Translations under genes and position numbers: made by a program
Notes under the pieces: generated by a model
Database searches by the model: none
What the model saw: the letters and a program-made list of their open reading frames with translations, nothing else
Told to the model about the DNA's origin: nothing
NCBI GenBank assembly: GCA_937976375.1
Contig: CALJRU010000021.1
Span: 1 to 43,366, forward strand
Source: an uncultured Peptococcaceae bacterium
Lineage (GTDB): Bacteria > Bacillota > Peptococcia > Peptococcales > Peptococcaceae
Direction: 5' to 3'
Length of the DNA stretch: 43,366 nucleotides
In this document: in pieces, positions 33,472 to 41,883 of the stretch
Layout: each line of letters opens with the position of its first letter
Numbering within the stretch: position 1 is the first letter of the stretch

Positions 33472-35185
33472 GTGCACTCGCCCCCTTTGCGATGAAATGA
33501 CCGCCATGATCCACAACATCCTCATAACGTCCACTGTCAACCACCTGACCGTGACGCATAACATAAATACAGTCTACTTTGCGCAACGTTTGCAAACGAT
33601 GCGCAATGATCCAGGTGGCACGTCCATTCAGCAGAGAATCCAAAGCCTCCACCAGCGCGTGCTCACTTTCCATATCCAGGTTATCGGTCATTTCATCAAG
33701 AAACAACACATCGCTTTCACGATAGAGGGCACGCGCCACCAAAAGCAGCGCCGTTTGACCGCCTGAAAGCTGTTGTCCTCCTTGACCAATCATGGTATCC
33801 AATCCGGTCGGCACAGTACGCAATAAATGCGTCAAACCAATCTGATCAGCGATGGCAGTTGCCTGCTGACGCATTTCCTGCGACACATCATCAGTAAAAA
33901 CGATATTTTCCAGGACACTGCCTTGAAAAATATACGGCGTTTGCAACACTGCCGCTACACGTTCACGATAAGCTGTGCGCTGCCACTCTGACAGCGGCAC
34001 CTCGTTGACATAAATCGTCCCGCTTGTCGGCTGGAGAAAGCCCATCGCAAGCATCATTAAGGTGGTCTTACCACTGCCGCTGTCCCCAGCAAAAGCAATC
34101 GACCGCCCCGCCTTCAGTTCTAACGACACATCCCGCACCGCATCCTGAGCGGCACCTGGATAACGATAAGAAACATGCTCCAAGCGAATGCTTTCTACGT
34201 GTGTTGCAGCAAAATTGCCGTTTGGCATCGCCCAAGGTTCCGTTTCTAAGAAAGCATAAATACTGCTGCTGGCTTCCTGAGCATTGATCCCTGAATGGAA
34301 ATACTGCCCCAGTGTCCGCATTGGCTGATAATATTCCGGTGCCAAAAGAAGGATATAGAAACCAATCAGAAAAGTCAGCGTTCCATTGCAGAGGCGCAGC
34401 CCCAAACCAACTGCAACCATGGCAATCGCAATCGTTGCCACCAATTCCAAGGCAAGCGAAGAAATGAACGCCCACTTCTGCACCTGAAATGTGGCTCGTC
34501 GATAGGCTTCACTGATCTCACCGATTTTTTCACCCTGCTGCTTACTGCGGCCAAGGCTTTTTAATGTCATAAGCCCCTGCAACACATCCTGCAAAAAGGC
34601 TGCAAAGCGCGTCAACAATACCCATTGACGCACACTTTCACGTTTGGTCCATTTACCGATCAGCACCATGAACACAGGAATCAACGGCAATGTCACCAGC
34701 ATAATCACCGCACTCAACGGATCTTTTGGGAAAATCACAATCAAAAACAGCACAGGAATAAAGACCGCCTTGAACAATTGTGGCAGATAGCCGCTAAAAT
34801 AACTTTCTAAGGTGTCGATCCCATCATAAAGCAAATTGAGCAGCCCCCCGCTTTGCAGCTCTGAGGCCTGCACAGGCGAAAGCGTTCCCAATTTCTCAAT
34901 GATCTTCTCACGCAAATCCAACTTAACAGCTGTGGCCAATTTCAAGCTGCAGTATTCTTCAGCGCAATCCAAGGCAATACGCAGCACCAACGCGCTTACC
35001 GCCAGCACAAAAGTGCTCCCAAGCGTTTCTCTTGTCGCTCCACCAAGAAATATGCCATCAACAATTCTTGCCACCATCCAGGTCTGCCAAAGCACTGCAG
35101 CAGCCGATCCCAAACTAAACAGCACCGATAAAATAAATAATATCCGTTGAGCGCCCATCTCCTGCATCAGTTTTTTATCCACCAT
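33464..35185 (-). CDS. cydD: Thiol/heme exporter subunit CydD
   Basis: The 573-residue partner of CydC. Six N-terminal helices precede an ATPase domain with Walker A GDSGSGKTT, H-loop WIIAHR and a non-standard signature region: LSGGQTALLLVARAL lacks the usual Arg after Gln, and Walker B reads VLFLDEMTDNLD with Met for Pro. Asymmetric nucleotide sites are common in heterodimeric ABC exporters, so this may be a degenerate site. The ATG follows AAAGGAGGGG. A terminator separates it from cydB, 65 bases upstream, so it may be expressed by read-through or at lower level. Confidence 0.9.
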   Translation of the reverse strand: MVDKKLMQEMGAQRILFILSVLFSLGSAAAVLWQTWMVARIVDGIFLGGATRETLGSTFVLAVSALVLRIALDCAEEYCSLKLATAVKLDLREKIIEKLGTLSPVQASELQSGGLLNLLYDGIDTLESYFSGYLPQLFKAVFIPVLFLIVIFPKDPLSAVIMLVTLPLIPVFMVLIGKWTKRESVRQWVLLTRFAAFLQDVLQGLMTLKSLGRSKQQGEKIGEISEAYRRATFQVQKWAFISSLALELVATIAIAMVAVGLGLRLCNGTLTFLIGFYILLLAPEYYQPMRTLGQYFHSGINAQEASSSIYAFLETEPWAMPNGNFAATHVESIRLEHVSYRYPGAAQDAVRDVSLELKAGRSIAFAGDSGSGKTTLMMLAMGFLQPTSGTIYVNEVPLSEWQRTAYRERVAAVLQTPYIFQGSVLENIVFTDDVSQEMRQQATAIADQIGLTHLLRTVPTGLDTMIGQGGQQLSGGQTALLLVARALYRESDVLFLDEMTDNLDMESEHALVEALDSLLNGRATWIIAHRLQTLRKVDCIYVMRHGQVVDSGRYEDVVDHGGHFIAKGASAHA

Positions 35186-35211
35186 GGGAGCCCCTCCTTT
35201 CTGGCTGTATC

Positions 35212-35240
35212 AAAAAAACGCCTCCCTTTCGAGAGGCGTT
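35212..35240 (-). terminator. Terminator between cydB and cydD
   Basis: An 8-bp G-C-containing stem (35217-35224 with 35233-35240) and eight-base loop, followed in the minus direction by seven U residues. It lies ten bases after the cydB stop and should limit read-through from cydAB into cydDC. Confidence 0.85.
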
Positions 35241-35250
35241 ACAATGCCTA

Positions 35251-36258
35251 TCAATATTTTATTGTTTTTTTCGTAACACGTGCACGGAACACATAGAACG
35301 ACCAGATCTGATAAAGCAGAACAATCGGTACCATGGTCAATGCCACCTTGGTCATAAAGCTCAGCGTCTTTGGAGAAGATGCTGCATTGTAAATATCCAG
35401 GCTATATGCTGGGTCCAAGGTTGAAATCATAATGTTCGGGAACATGCCTGCAAAGACACCAGCTACACAGCAAGCAATGGCCAGCGCAATAAACACAAAC
35501 GCCAAACCGGATGCCTGTTTACGGCTGCAAAGCACCGACAGAATCATAAATACTGCTGCCAAAGCAATGGCAATGATAGCAAGCACATTTTCAAACATGG
35601 TGCTGGCAAAAAACGCCCATACAACCCAAACCACCGTGACAACGATCATCACAGGGCCAAGCTTATTGGCAATGCTTTGAGCACGATCCAGCACAGTCTG
35701 TTCACCGGCTTTCAGCATCAGATAGCAAGCGCCATGATACAAGAAGATCAGTGCCAGCATCACACCGCCAAGTAAGCAGAACGGACGCAGCAATGTAAAG
35801 AAGCTGCCTGCATACTGCATGTTTTCATCAATCGGTACACCGATCACCAAATTCGATACAGCAACACCCCAAAGGATTGCCGACAGGATCGACGTCACTG
35901 CAATAACGGTGTCCCAATTTCTGCGCCAAGTCAGACTAGGCTTCTGACTGCGGAACTCAATACCGGTGGCACGGAAAATCAGTGCCAACAAGATCAGGAA
36001 CAAAGCCAGATACCAGCCACTGAACATGGTTGCATACACATGTGGGAAAGCCGCAAACATAGCACCGCCTGCAGTGATCAACCATACTTCATTGCCATCC
36101 CAGAATGGCCCAATCGTATTCAAAACAACGCGGCGTTCTTCGTCATCTTTCCCAATGATCGGAATCAACGCGCCCACACCATAATCAAAGCCTTCCAGGA
36201 AGAAGAAGCCGACGAACAGCACCGTAATGAGAATAAACCAAAGTACATTTAAATCCAT
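35251..36258 (-). CDS. cydB: Cytochrome bd ubiquinol/menaquinol oxidase subunit II
   Basis: The 335-residue second subunit of cytochrome bd oxidase, an integral membrane protein with eight or nine helices. It starts MDLNVLWFILI and carries the family pattern FLEGFDYGVG, then GPFWDGNEVWLITAGGAMFAAFP. Its ATG lies inside the last codons of cydA (ten-base overlap), so the two subunits are translated together. It has no heme ligands of its own but stabilises the hemes in CydA. Confidence 0.96.
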   Translation of the reverse strand: MDLNVLWFILITVLFVGFFFLEGFDYGVGALIPIIGKDDEERRVVLNTIGPFWDGNEVWLITAGGAMFAAFPHVYATMFSGWYLALFLILLALIFRATGIEFRSQKPSLTWRRNWDTVIAVTSILSAILWGVAVSNLVIGVPIDENMQYAGSFFTLLRPFCLLGGVMLALIFLYHGACYLMLKAGEQTVLDRAQSIANKLGPVMIVVTVVWVVWAFFASTMFENVLAIIAIALAAVFMILSVLCSRKQASGLAFVFIALAIACCVAGVFAGMFPNIMISTLDPAYSLDIYNAASSPKTLSFMTKVALTMVPIVLLYQIWSFYVFRARVTKKTIKY

Positions 36259-37628
36259 AACGAGCCCTCCTCAGCCGCTTTAGGCTTCTTGTCTTCATCA
36301 TCCACTTTCTTGGCTGCACGCGCAAGCAGTCCAACATCGATGATAGCCAGAATCAGATATACCAACGTAAAGCCGACCAGCGTAATCAATACTTCATTAC
36401 CAGAGACAACCTGCGATACAGCATCTGCTGTTTTCTGCAAGCCGTACACAATCCATGGCTGACGCCCCACTTCCGTAAGAATCCAGCCAAAAGAGTTCGC
36501 CAAATATGGCAGCAGCATCGCAGGCAGGAACAGCAGCATCAGCTTAGATCCCTTTACTTCACGTTTGGTTTTAACCATAAAGCAGGCGATCAGCGAAGCC
36601 AATACAAGAAGCATCCCTGCACCGACCATGATACGGAAGCTCCAGAACATCAGCGGTACATCAGGGATATAGTTTCCTGCACCATATTCCTGTTCGTATT
36701 GTGCCTGAAGATCATTGATCCCCTGTACCTCTTCTGTGAAGTTATTGTGAGCCATAAAGCTCAATAACCCTGGTACAGAGATTTCAAAGGTGTTCTCATG
36801 ATTTTCGGTGTCAATATTGGCAACCAAAGCCAATGGTGCACTTTCTTCGGTATTCCACAAAGCTTCCATAGCAGCCATTTTCATTGGTACTTCTTCAGTA
36901 AGATATTGACCTTGCATATGCCCAACACCTGCAACTGCAATAGATGCGATCAGGCCCATAATAGCAGCGAATTTAAAAGATGATTTCATAACAGGTACAT
37001 TTTTCTTACGTACCAAATGATAAGCACTAATTCCTAACATAAAGAATGCTGCCGTCGTCAGCCCAGCGGTAAATACATGGGCAAATTGATGGAAGAAATA
37101 CGAGTTGCCAACAATCTCTGCAAAATTATCCATTTCCACACGGCCATTGTTGAGCACATAACCTTGTGGATGCTGCATGAATGAGTTTGCAACCAAGATC
37201 CACATCGCAGACAGGTTGGACGCGATAGCCACCAACCAAATGCTGGCAAGATGCACGCCTTTTGGCAGACGATCCCATCCGAATACCCACACTCCCAAAA
37301 ATGTTGATTCGATGAAGAACGCAAGCAATGCTTCGATTGCCAATGGTGCACCAAAGATGTCACCCATAAAACGTGCGTATTCTGACCAGTTCATACCAAA
37401 CTGAAATTCTTGAACGAGACCGGTTGCAACCCCCATCGCAAAGTTAATCAGGAAAAGTTTTCCCCAGAATTTTGTCATGGCTTTGTATTTTGGATCGCCA
37501 GTCTTAAAATATTTTGTTTGAATCATTGCTGTCATGATGGACAAACCAAGCGTCAACGGTACAAACAAAAAATGATAAACCGTTGTGATGGCGAATTGCC
37601 AACGTGCCAACAGTAATGCATCAAGCAT
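36249..37628 (-). CDS. cydA: Cytochrome bd oxidase subunit I (short Q-loop)
   Basis: A 459-residue heme-bearing subunit that reduces oxygen with quinol. Heme ligands are His19 (VYHFLFVPL), His184 and Met334 (WSFRIMVG). Glu99 and Glu107, and the quinol-loop Lys250 and Glu255 (PMKMAAME), match known essential positions, and GRQPW is at 388-392. The Q-loop is about 60 residues shorter than in E. coli, as in Gram-positive enzymes. I use the ATG at 37628, six bases after AAGGAGG; an ATG two codons earlier overlaps that site. It is preceded by ridA with a 31-base gap. In anaerobes bd oxidases often remove oxygen. Confidence 0.97.
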   Translation of the reverse strand: MLDALLLARWQFAITTVYHFLFVPLTLGLSIMTAMIQTKYFKTGDPKYKAMTKFWGKLFLINFAMGVATGLVQEFQFGMNWSEYARFMGDIFGAPLAIEALLAFFIESTFLGVWVFGWDRLPKGVHLASIWLVAIASNLSAMWILVANSFMQHPQGYVLNNGRVEMDNFAEIVGNSYFFHQFAHVFTAGLTTAAFFMLGISAYHLVRKKNVPVMKSSFKFAAIMGLIASIAVAGVGHMQGQYLTEEVPMKMAAMEALWNTEESAPLALVANIDTENHENTFEISVPGLLSFMAHNNFTEEVQGINDLQAQYEQEYGAGNYIPDVPLMFWSFRIMVGAGMLLVLASLIACFMVKTKREVKGSKLMLLFLPAMLLPYLANSFGWILTEVGRQPWIVYGLQKTADAVSQVVSGNEVLITLVGFTLVYLILAIIDVGLLARAAKKVDDEDKKPKAAEEGSLWI

Positions 37629-37659
37629 AACCATCCTCCTTTTTCATTATCTCCATGTA

Positions 37660-38043
37660 TTAGCGCACAGCGATTGCTTCGATCTCAACCTGCATGTCTT
37701 TTGGCAGGCGAGCCACCTCCACACAACCACGTGCCGGTGCGTCCTTTTCAAAGTATTTTCCATAAGCTTCATTAACTGTCGCAAAATCGTTCATATCTTT
37801 CAGATAGATCGTTGTCTTTACGATGTCCTCAACAGTTGCACCAGCTTCTGCCAAAATAGCAGCAATGTTGTCCATGCACTGTTTGGTCTGAACCGAAATA
37901 TCACCCTCAACGACTGCGCCTGTTGCCGGATTGATCGGAATCTGTCCGGAAACAAAAATCATTTCACCGCTTGCAGCAACGCCCTGAGAATATGGTCCCA
38001 AAGCCGCTGGTGCATTTTCAGTTGCAAGAATACGTTTTGTCAT
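37660..38043 (-). CDS. ridA: RidA-family enamine/imine deaminase
   Basis: A 127-residue trimeric enzyme that hydrolyses reactive 2-aminoacrylate and related enamines released by PLP enzymes. Arg105 and Cys107 (ARGCVEVARLPKD) and Glu120 are at the same numbers as in well-studied RidA proteins. The start at 38043 (MTKRIL) is nine bases from GGAGG; an ATG two codons earlier is only three bases away. The metallophosphoesterase stop lies within this ribosome site, so the pair is in one transcript. The ilv enzymes in this window are a known source or target of RidA-linked stress, but the gene itself travels with cydAB here. Confidence 0.93.
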   Translation of the reverse strand: MTKRILATENAPAALGPYSQGVAASGEMIFVSGQIPINPATGAVVEGDISVQTKQCMDNIAAILAEAGATVEDIVKTTIYLKDMNDFATVNEAYGKYFEKDAPARGCVEVARLPKDMQVEIEAIAVR

Positions 38044-38049
38044 CTTCAT

Positions 38050-38814
38050 TCACCTCCATTCACAATCATTCCCTGTTAAGTCATGATTATATTGGTAATT
38101 ATAAATCTCCAGCGGAGAAAAATCAATATTATCCGCACTTGCCAGGGCATATTTAATATTGTTTTTTTCTATTGATTGAAATTGCGCCGCTTCCTCACCG
38201 TGCAGATGACCAAACACACAATAATTCACGCCATAGGATGCTAAGAGCTCGGAAACAACCGGCGACAGATTTTTGCCAATGAACGGTGGATAATGCATCA
38301 TCGCAATGCGATAATGAGCATCCGTCGGCATCTGCGACAGCGATGCTTCTAAACGTGCATATTCACGCCGAAGCATTTTTTCCTGATGAGCTTCCCCTTC
38401 CGGGTCAGCAAAGGTCCAGCCGCGAGCGCCGGCAATGGCCACGCCATCTAAAACCACACAATCGTTTTGGATGGCGTACATGCCTGCAGGCAGCGCCTCA
38501 CGCACTTTAGAAATGCTTTGCCACCAATTGTCATGATTACCACGAATCATGACTTTACGTCCAGGCAAACAGCCCAGCCAGTTCAGTGCAAACTGCGCCT
38601 CTTCGACACGATTGCCCCAGAAGATATCTCCCAAAAGCAGCACCACATCGTCTTTTTGTACACGCTCACACCAACGCCGAGCAATTTTTGCCGTGTGCTG
38701 CGTCCATTGTTCGCCAAAGCATTCCATCGGTTTTTGTTTACTTTTTTCAAGCCCAATAGACAGATGCAAATCACCCATCGCCCAAAAAGTTACATGTTTC
38801 TTCCTATTGCTCAA
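38050..38814 (-). CDS. Calcineurin-like metallophosphoesterase
   Basis: A predicted metal-dependent phosphoesterase with the full motif set: GDLHLS, GDIFWG, RGNHDNWW, MMHYPP and GHLHG. Substrate is unknown. An ATG at 38865 would give 271 residues, but the predicted transcription start lies only about three bases before it. I prefer the TTG at 38814 (254 residues), ten bases after a strong AGGAGG, which places GDLHLS about 13 residues from the N-terminus as is usual. It is first gene of the train with ridA and cydAB. Confidence is high for the family and moderate for the start. Confidence 0.87.
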   Translation of the reverse strand: MSNRKKHVTFWAMGDLHLSIGLEKSKQKPMECFGEQWTQHTAKIARRWCERVQKDDVVLLLGDIFWGNRVEEAQFALNWLGCLPGRKVMIRGNHDNWWQSISKVREALPAGMYAIQNDCVVLDGVAIAGARGWTFADPEGEAHQEKMLRREYARLEASLSQMPTDAHYRIAMMHYPPFIGKNLSPVVSELLASYGVNYCVFGHLHGEEAAQFQSIEKNNIKYALASADNIDFSPLEIYNYQYNHDLTGNDCEWR

Positions 38815-38874
38815 AATACCGTGTCCTCCTGTCATAAAACATTCAGCAGAAGAAAACGCTTTCATCCACGCCTC

Positions 38875-38903
38875 ATTATACGGGAAGCAGCAGCATTCGC
38901 CAA
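38875..38903 (-). promoter_or_regulatory. Promoter of the metallophosphoesterase-ridA-cydAB train
   Basis: Minus strand TTGGCG (38898-38903), 17-base spacer, perfect TATAAT (38875-38880). Predicted start near 38868. It is divergent from the uppP promoter; between them lies about 65 bases of AT-rich sequence. Confidence 0.7.
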
Positions 38904-38968
38904 CTGCCTTTTAGCATTAAAATATCTATAAAAATTTTAAACGATCCATAAAATCTGCCGCCCCTCTC

Positions 38969-38997
38969 TTGCGACACCCCAACGAATCCAGTAGAAT
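38969..38997 (+). promoter_or_regulatory. Promoter of uppP
   Basis: TTGCGA (38969-38974), 17-base spacer, TAGAAT (38992-38997), then a GGAGG ribosome site at 39017-39021 before the ATG at 39028. Confidence 0.65.
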
Positions 38998-39027
38998 GTA
39001 AACAATGTTATTTTTTGGAGGAAAACC

Positions 39028-39843
39028 ATGTTAATTGAATATTTAAAGGTATTGATACTTGGTATTGTTGAAGGGATCACAGAATGGCTCCCAATCTCCA
39101 GTACAGGGCATATGATTCTTGTTGAGAATTTTCTGCGTCTCAATGTTTCCCGCGAATTTTGGGAGATGTTTTTGGTTGTTATTCAGCTCGGTGCCATTCT
39201 GGCCGTTGTCGTCATTTATTTCCATAAACTCAATCCATTTTCTCCACGAAAATCCGCAAAAGAAAAATCGGATACTTGGAAAATCTGGTACAAAGTCATC
39301 ATCGGTTGTCTTCCTGCCGCCATCATCGGGCTGCCACTGAACGACTGGCTGGATGAACATTTCTATAATTACATTGTGGTTGCCATTGCCTTGATTGTTT
39401 ATGGGGTCATTTTTATCTGGATTGAAACCAAATACAACTACAAACCCACCATCAACTCTTTTGATGATATGAGTTATCTCACCGCTTTTAAGATCGGCTG
39501 CTTCCAAGTGCTTTCGTTAATTCCTGGGACATCCCGTTCCGGGTCTACAATCATCGGTGGGATGCTCGTGGGCACTTCTCGTACCTTGGCCACTGAATTC
39601 TCCTTTTTCATGAGCATTCCTATTATGTTTGGCGCCAGCCTTTTGAAACTGGTAAAGTTCGGTTTCAATTTCACGGGCAATGAACTGATGATCCTGCTGT
39701 TCGGCATGATCGTTGCTTTCGTGGTTTCTATTTTGGCCATCAAATTCTTGATTTCTTATGTTGCCAAAAACGATTTCAAACCATTCGGTTACTATCGCAT
39801 TGTGCTCGGGATCATCGTCCTTCTTTATTTCTTCTTAAGCTAG
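39028..39843 (+). CDS. uppP: Undecaprenyl-diphosphatase
   Basis: A 271-residue membrane phosphatase (BacA/UppP) that regenerates undecaprenyl phosphate, the lipid carrier for cell-wall synthesis; extra copies give bacitracin resistance. The two signature regions are present: GIVEGITEWLPISSTGHM (12-29, with Glu15 and Glu19) and PGTSRSGST (166-174, with Arg170). About eight helices are predicted. Its TAG stop is part of the ribosome site (GGAGG) of the following amidohydrolase, so they form an operon. Confidence 0.96.
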   Translation: MLIEYLKVLILGIVEGITEWLPISSTGHMILVENFLRLNVSREFWEMFLVVIQLGAILAVVVIYFHKLNPFSPRKSAKEKSDTWKIWYKVIIGCLPAAIIGLPLNDWLDEHFYNYIVVAIALIVYGVIFIWIETKYNYKPTINSFDDMSYLTAFKIGCFQVLSLIPGTSRSGSTIIGGMLVGTSRTLATEFSFFMSIPIMFGASLLKLVKFGFNFTGNELMILLFGMIVAFVVSILAIKFLISYVAKNDFKPFGYYRIVLGIIVLLYFFLS

Positions 39844-39855
39844 GAGGCGAATCAC

Positions 39856-41019
39856 ATGTCTTTCTATGAAGAAGCGCTGGCTTTACAGCCAACACTCGTC
39901 CAGTGGCGCCGCGCCTTTCACCAACACGCCGAAGGCGGGTACGATTTACCACATACCTTAACGTTAATCCGTGATGTGCTGAATGCACATCACGTTTCCT
40001 TTTTTGAGCCTTGTCCAAGCACCCTCGTTGCCGATATCGGAAAAGGGCCGGCAGGAATGATCCTGCGCGCTGATATGGATGCTTTATTAATGGAAGAAAA
40101 AAGCGGTCTGCCTTTTGCCAGTGAAACCGACTTTGCACACACATGCGGTCACGATTTCCATACTGCGATGCTGCTCGGTGCAGCCTGCCTCTTGCAAGCA
40201 CACGCCGATGAACTGCCTGCACGCACACGCCTTATTTTTCAGCCAGACGAAGAAAACATCACCGGCGCTCGCCAGCTGATTGCTCACAATGTGGTCACCC
40301 CAGACTTCAAAGGCGGGTTTGCCCTGCACATGTCTCCGACCCTGGACAGCGGCACCCTTTACTACAAAGATGGGCCAATGTATGCCGCGTCCAACGAATT
40401 TATCATTACGGTCACCGGTGCCAGCACCCACGGCGCCGCACCATCCAATGGACGCGATCCAATCTTTGCCGCTGTTCAAATCTATAACACTCTGCAAGGC
40501 TTAATTAGTCGTGAGCGGCCGACACTTGAACCAGCAGTGCTTTCCATCTGCGCGTTCAACGGCGGCAGCACCTTCAATGTCATTCCAGATCAAGCACAGC
40601 TGCTTGGCACACTGCGTGTCTATAACACCAATCTTGCTGAAACGATCAAAACGCGGCTCCAAGAAATTTGTGATGGGATGGCAAAAACCCTGCGTTGCCA
40701 AGTAGATCTGACCTTCACCACTTCAGTACCGCCTGTCACCAATGACTCAGTGATTAACCAGCGTATTCTAGACACTGTAACCAAGCGAGCACCAGAGCTC
40801 TTATTACAAAAACAAACCGAACCGTTTGCTTGGAGTGAAGATTTTGCGCTTTACGGCAACATTCTGCCAATCAGCATGATGACACTCGGTGCGCATGTCG
40901 ACGGATGCTCCGCCAACATTCATAACGCCGATGTACTTTTCGACGAAACAGCTCTTGCTGTCGGAACAGCAGCCCATGTCTGTGCAGCATTCTCCAGCAG
41001 TAACATTGATAAAAGCTAA
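39856..41019 (+). CDS. M20-family amidohydrolase/carboxypeptidase
   Basis: A 387-residue M20D-type metallopeptidase of the hippurate hydrolase/N-acyl-amino-acid amidohydrolase group. Di-metal ligands are visible: CGHD (Cys97, His99), the Glu pair in QPDEEN (132-133), His158 and the C-terminal His of IHNADVLFDE. The dimerisation domain has GASTHGAAP. The N-terminal RR..H..PELG..E motif is altered (RRAFHQHAEGGYD). Substrate is unknown; coupling to uppP (12-base gap) could point to cell-wall amides but is weak evidence. Confidence 0.9.
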   Translation: MSFYEEALALQPTLVQWRRAFHQHAEGGYDLPHTLTLIRDVLNAHHVSFFEPCPSTLVADIGKGPAGMILRADMDALLMEEKSGLPFASETDFAHTCGHDFHTAMLLGAACLLQAHADELPARTRLIFQPDEENITGARQLIAHNVVTPDFKGGFALHMSPTLDSGTLYYKDGPMYAASNEFIITVTGASTHGAAPSNGRDPIFAAVQIYNTLQGLISRERPTLEPAVLSICAFNGGSTFNVIPDQAQLLGTLRVYNTNLAETIKTRLQEICDGMAKTLRCQVDLTFTTSVPPVTNDSVINQRILDTVTKRAPELLLQKQTEPFAWSEDFALYGNILPISMMTLGAHVDGCSANIHNADVLFDETALAVGTAAHVCAAFSSSNIDKS

Positions 41020-41037
41020 TCAATGATCGCAAAACAC

Positions 41038-41091
41038 ACAATATAAAACGGCAAGAGAACAGCCAATGGTTCTCTTGCCGTTTTATATTGT
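41038..41091. terminator. Bidirectional terminator with a 23-bp perfect stem
   Basis: Arms 41038-41060 and 41069-41091 are exact complements around an eight-base loop. The outer part is A-T rich on both sides, so it can end both the plus-strand amidohydrolase and the minus-strand methyltransferase, whose stop lies directly beside it. Confidence 0.88.
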
Positions 41092-41772
41092 CTATTTTTC
41101 CCACAGTAAACATACAAATGCGCCAATGGCACCACGTTTGCGATACTCTTCATCCAAGTCGCGGGTGGCCTCTTCGTCAGACGTTGCAAATGGCAGAAAA
41201 ACACTTTCAGCACTTGCAAGCAGTTTTTCTGGTAACAGCGCACGCATGTCATCTGCAGTCTTAAAAGACGCATGGTGAAAAACCGAATCCTCGCGCGGCA
41301 TATGGGTTTGATATTCCAGCCCCCAGTCAGAATTGCCGGTGATCGTGCCAATCAACACACGGCCTCCCGGCTTAACCACGCGCATCATTTCCTTCAAAGC
41401 ACGCAAGTCATCATGAATGAATTCAAACGCCGCCATTGAAAGCACCGCATCAAAAGTGTTGTCAGGAAATGGCAGCGTATACAAATCACCCACATGAAAC
41501 CGCAATTGCTCCGCATAAGGCGATGCGGCCGCCTTTTCCTTTGCATAGGCAATCATTGGCTCCGATAAATCAATGCCGTCTACCGTTGCCCCCAAAGCTG
41601 CCATTTTCATCGAAAAGTTTCCTGTTCCACAACCAGCATCCAGCACATGCATCCCATTCTTTGGCTGAAACAATTCAAATGCGCACTCGGTTTCCAGCGC
41701 GTCCACCAAGGCACCTTTTTGCGTTTGATACCACGCATCATATTCAGGCGCTTTTTGATCAAAATCCGCCAT
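41092..41772 (-). CDS. SAM-dependent methyltransferase (class I, type 11)
   Basis: A 226-residue cytosolic methyltransferase of unknown substrate. Motif I, VLDAGCGTGNFS, is at 43-54, followed by GIDLSEPMI, FDAVLSMAAFEF and VVKPGGRVLIGT. I choose the ATG at 41772, ten bases after AAGGAG; earlier in-frame starts overlap or precede that site. It reads convergently with the amidohydrolase and divergently from the MATE gene, with its own promoter, so it is monocistronic. Confidence 0.85.
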   Translation of the reverse strand: MADFDQKAPEYDAWYQTQKGALVDALETECAFELFQPKNGMHVLDAGCGTGNFSMKMAALGATVDGIDLSEPMIAYAKEKAAASPYAEQLRFHVGDLYTLPFPDNTFDAVLSMAAFEFIHDDLRALKEMMRVVKPGGRVLIGTITGNSDWGLEYQTHMPREDSVFHHASFKTADDMRALLPEKLLASAESVFLPFATSDEEATRDLDEEYRKRGAIGAFVCLLWEK

Positions 41773-41813
41773 GCTCTCCATCTCCTTACGTTTTATGTTC
41801 AATTCTTCTTTTA

Positions 41814-41841
41814 TTATTATGCCCAGTGCTGTTTTTGTCAA
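41814..41841 (-). promoter_or_regulatory. Promoter of the methyltransferase gene
   Basis: Minus strand perfect TTGACA (41836-41841), 16-base spacer, TAATAA (41814-41819). Its -35 box is only 12 bases from that of the divergent MATE promoter. Confidence 0.65.
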
Positions 41842-41853
41842 CGCAACAGCCAA

Positions 41854-41883
41854 TTGACAGTTTTTCAATACCATACCTATAAT
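41854..41883 (+). promoter_or_regulatory. Promoter of the MATE transporter gene
   Basis: Perfect TTGACA (41854-41859), 18-base spacer, perfect TATAAT (41878-41883). The leader (about 45 bases) contains a weak inverted repeat, ACAGTC and GACTGT separated by 17 bases, that could be an operator. Confidence 0.75.

Noticed and set aside
31733..33564. Longer N-terminus of CydC starting 31 codons upstream.
   Set aside because: It would lie inside cydD with no ribosome site, and the extra residues do not resemble ABC exporters; the ATG at 33471 has a good site.
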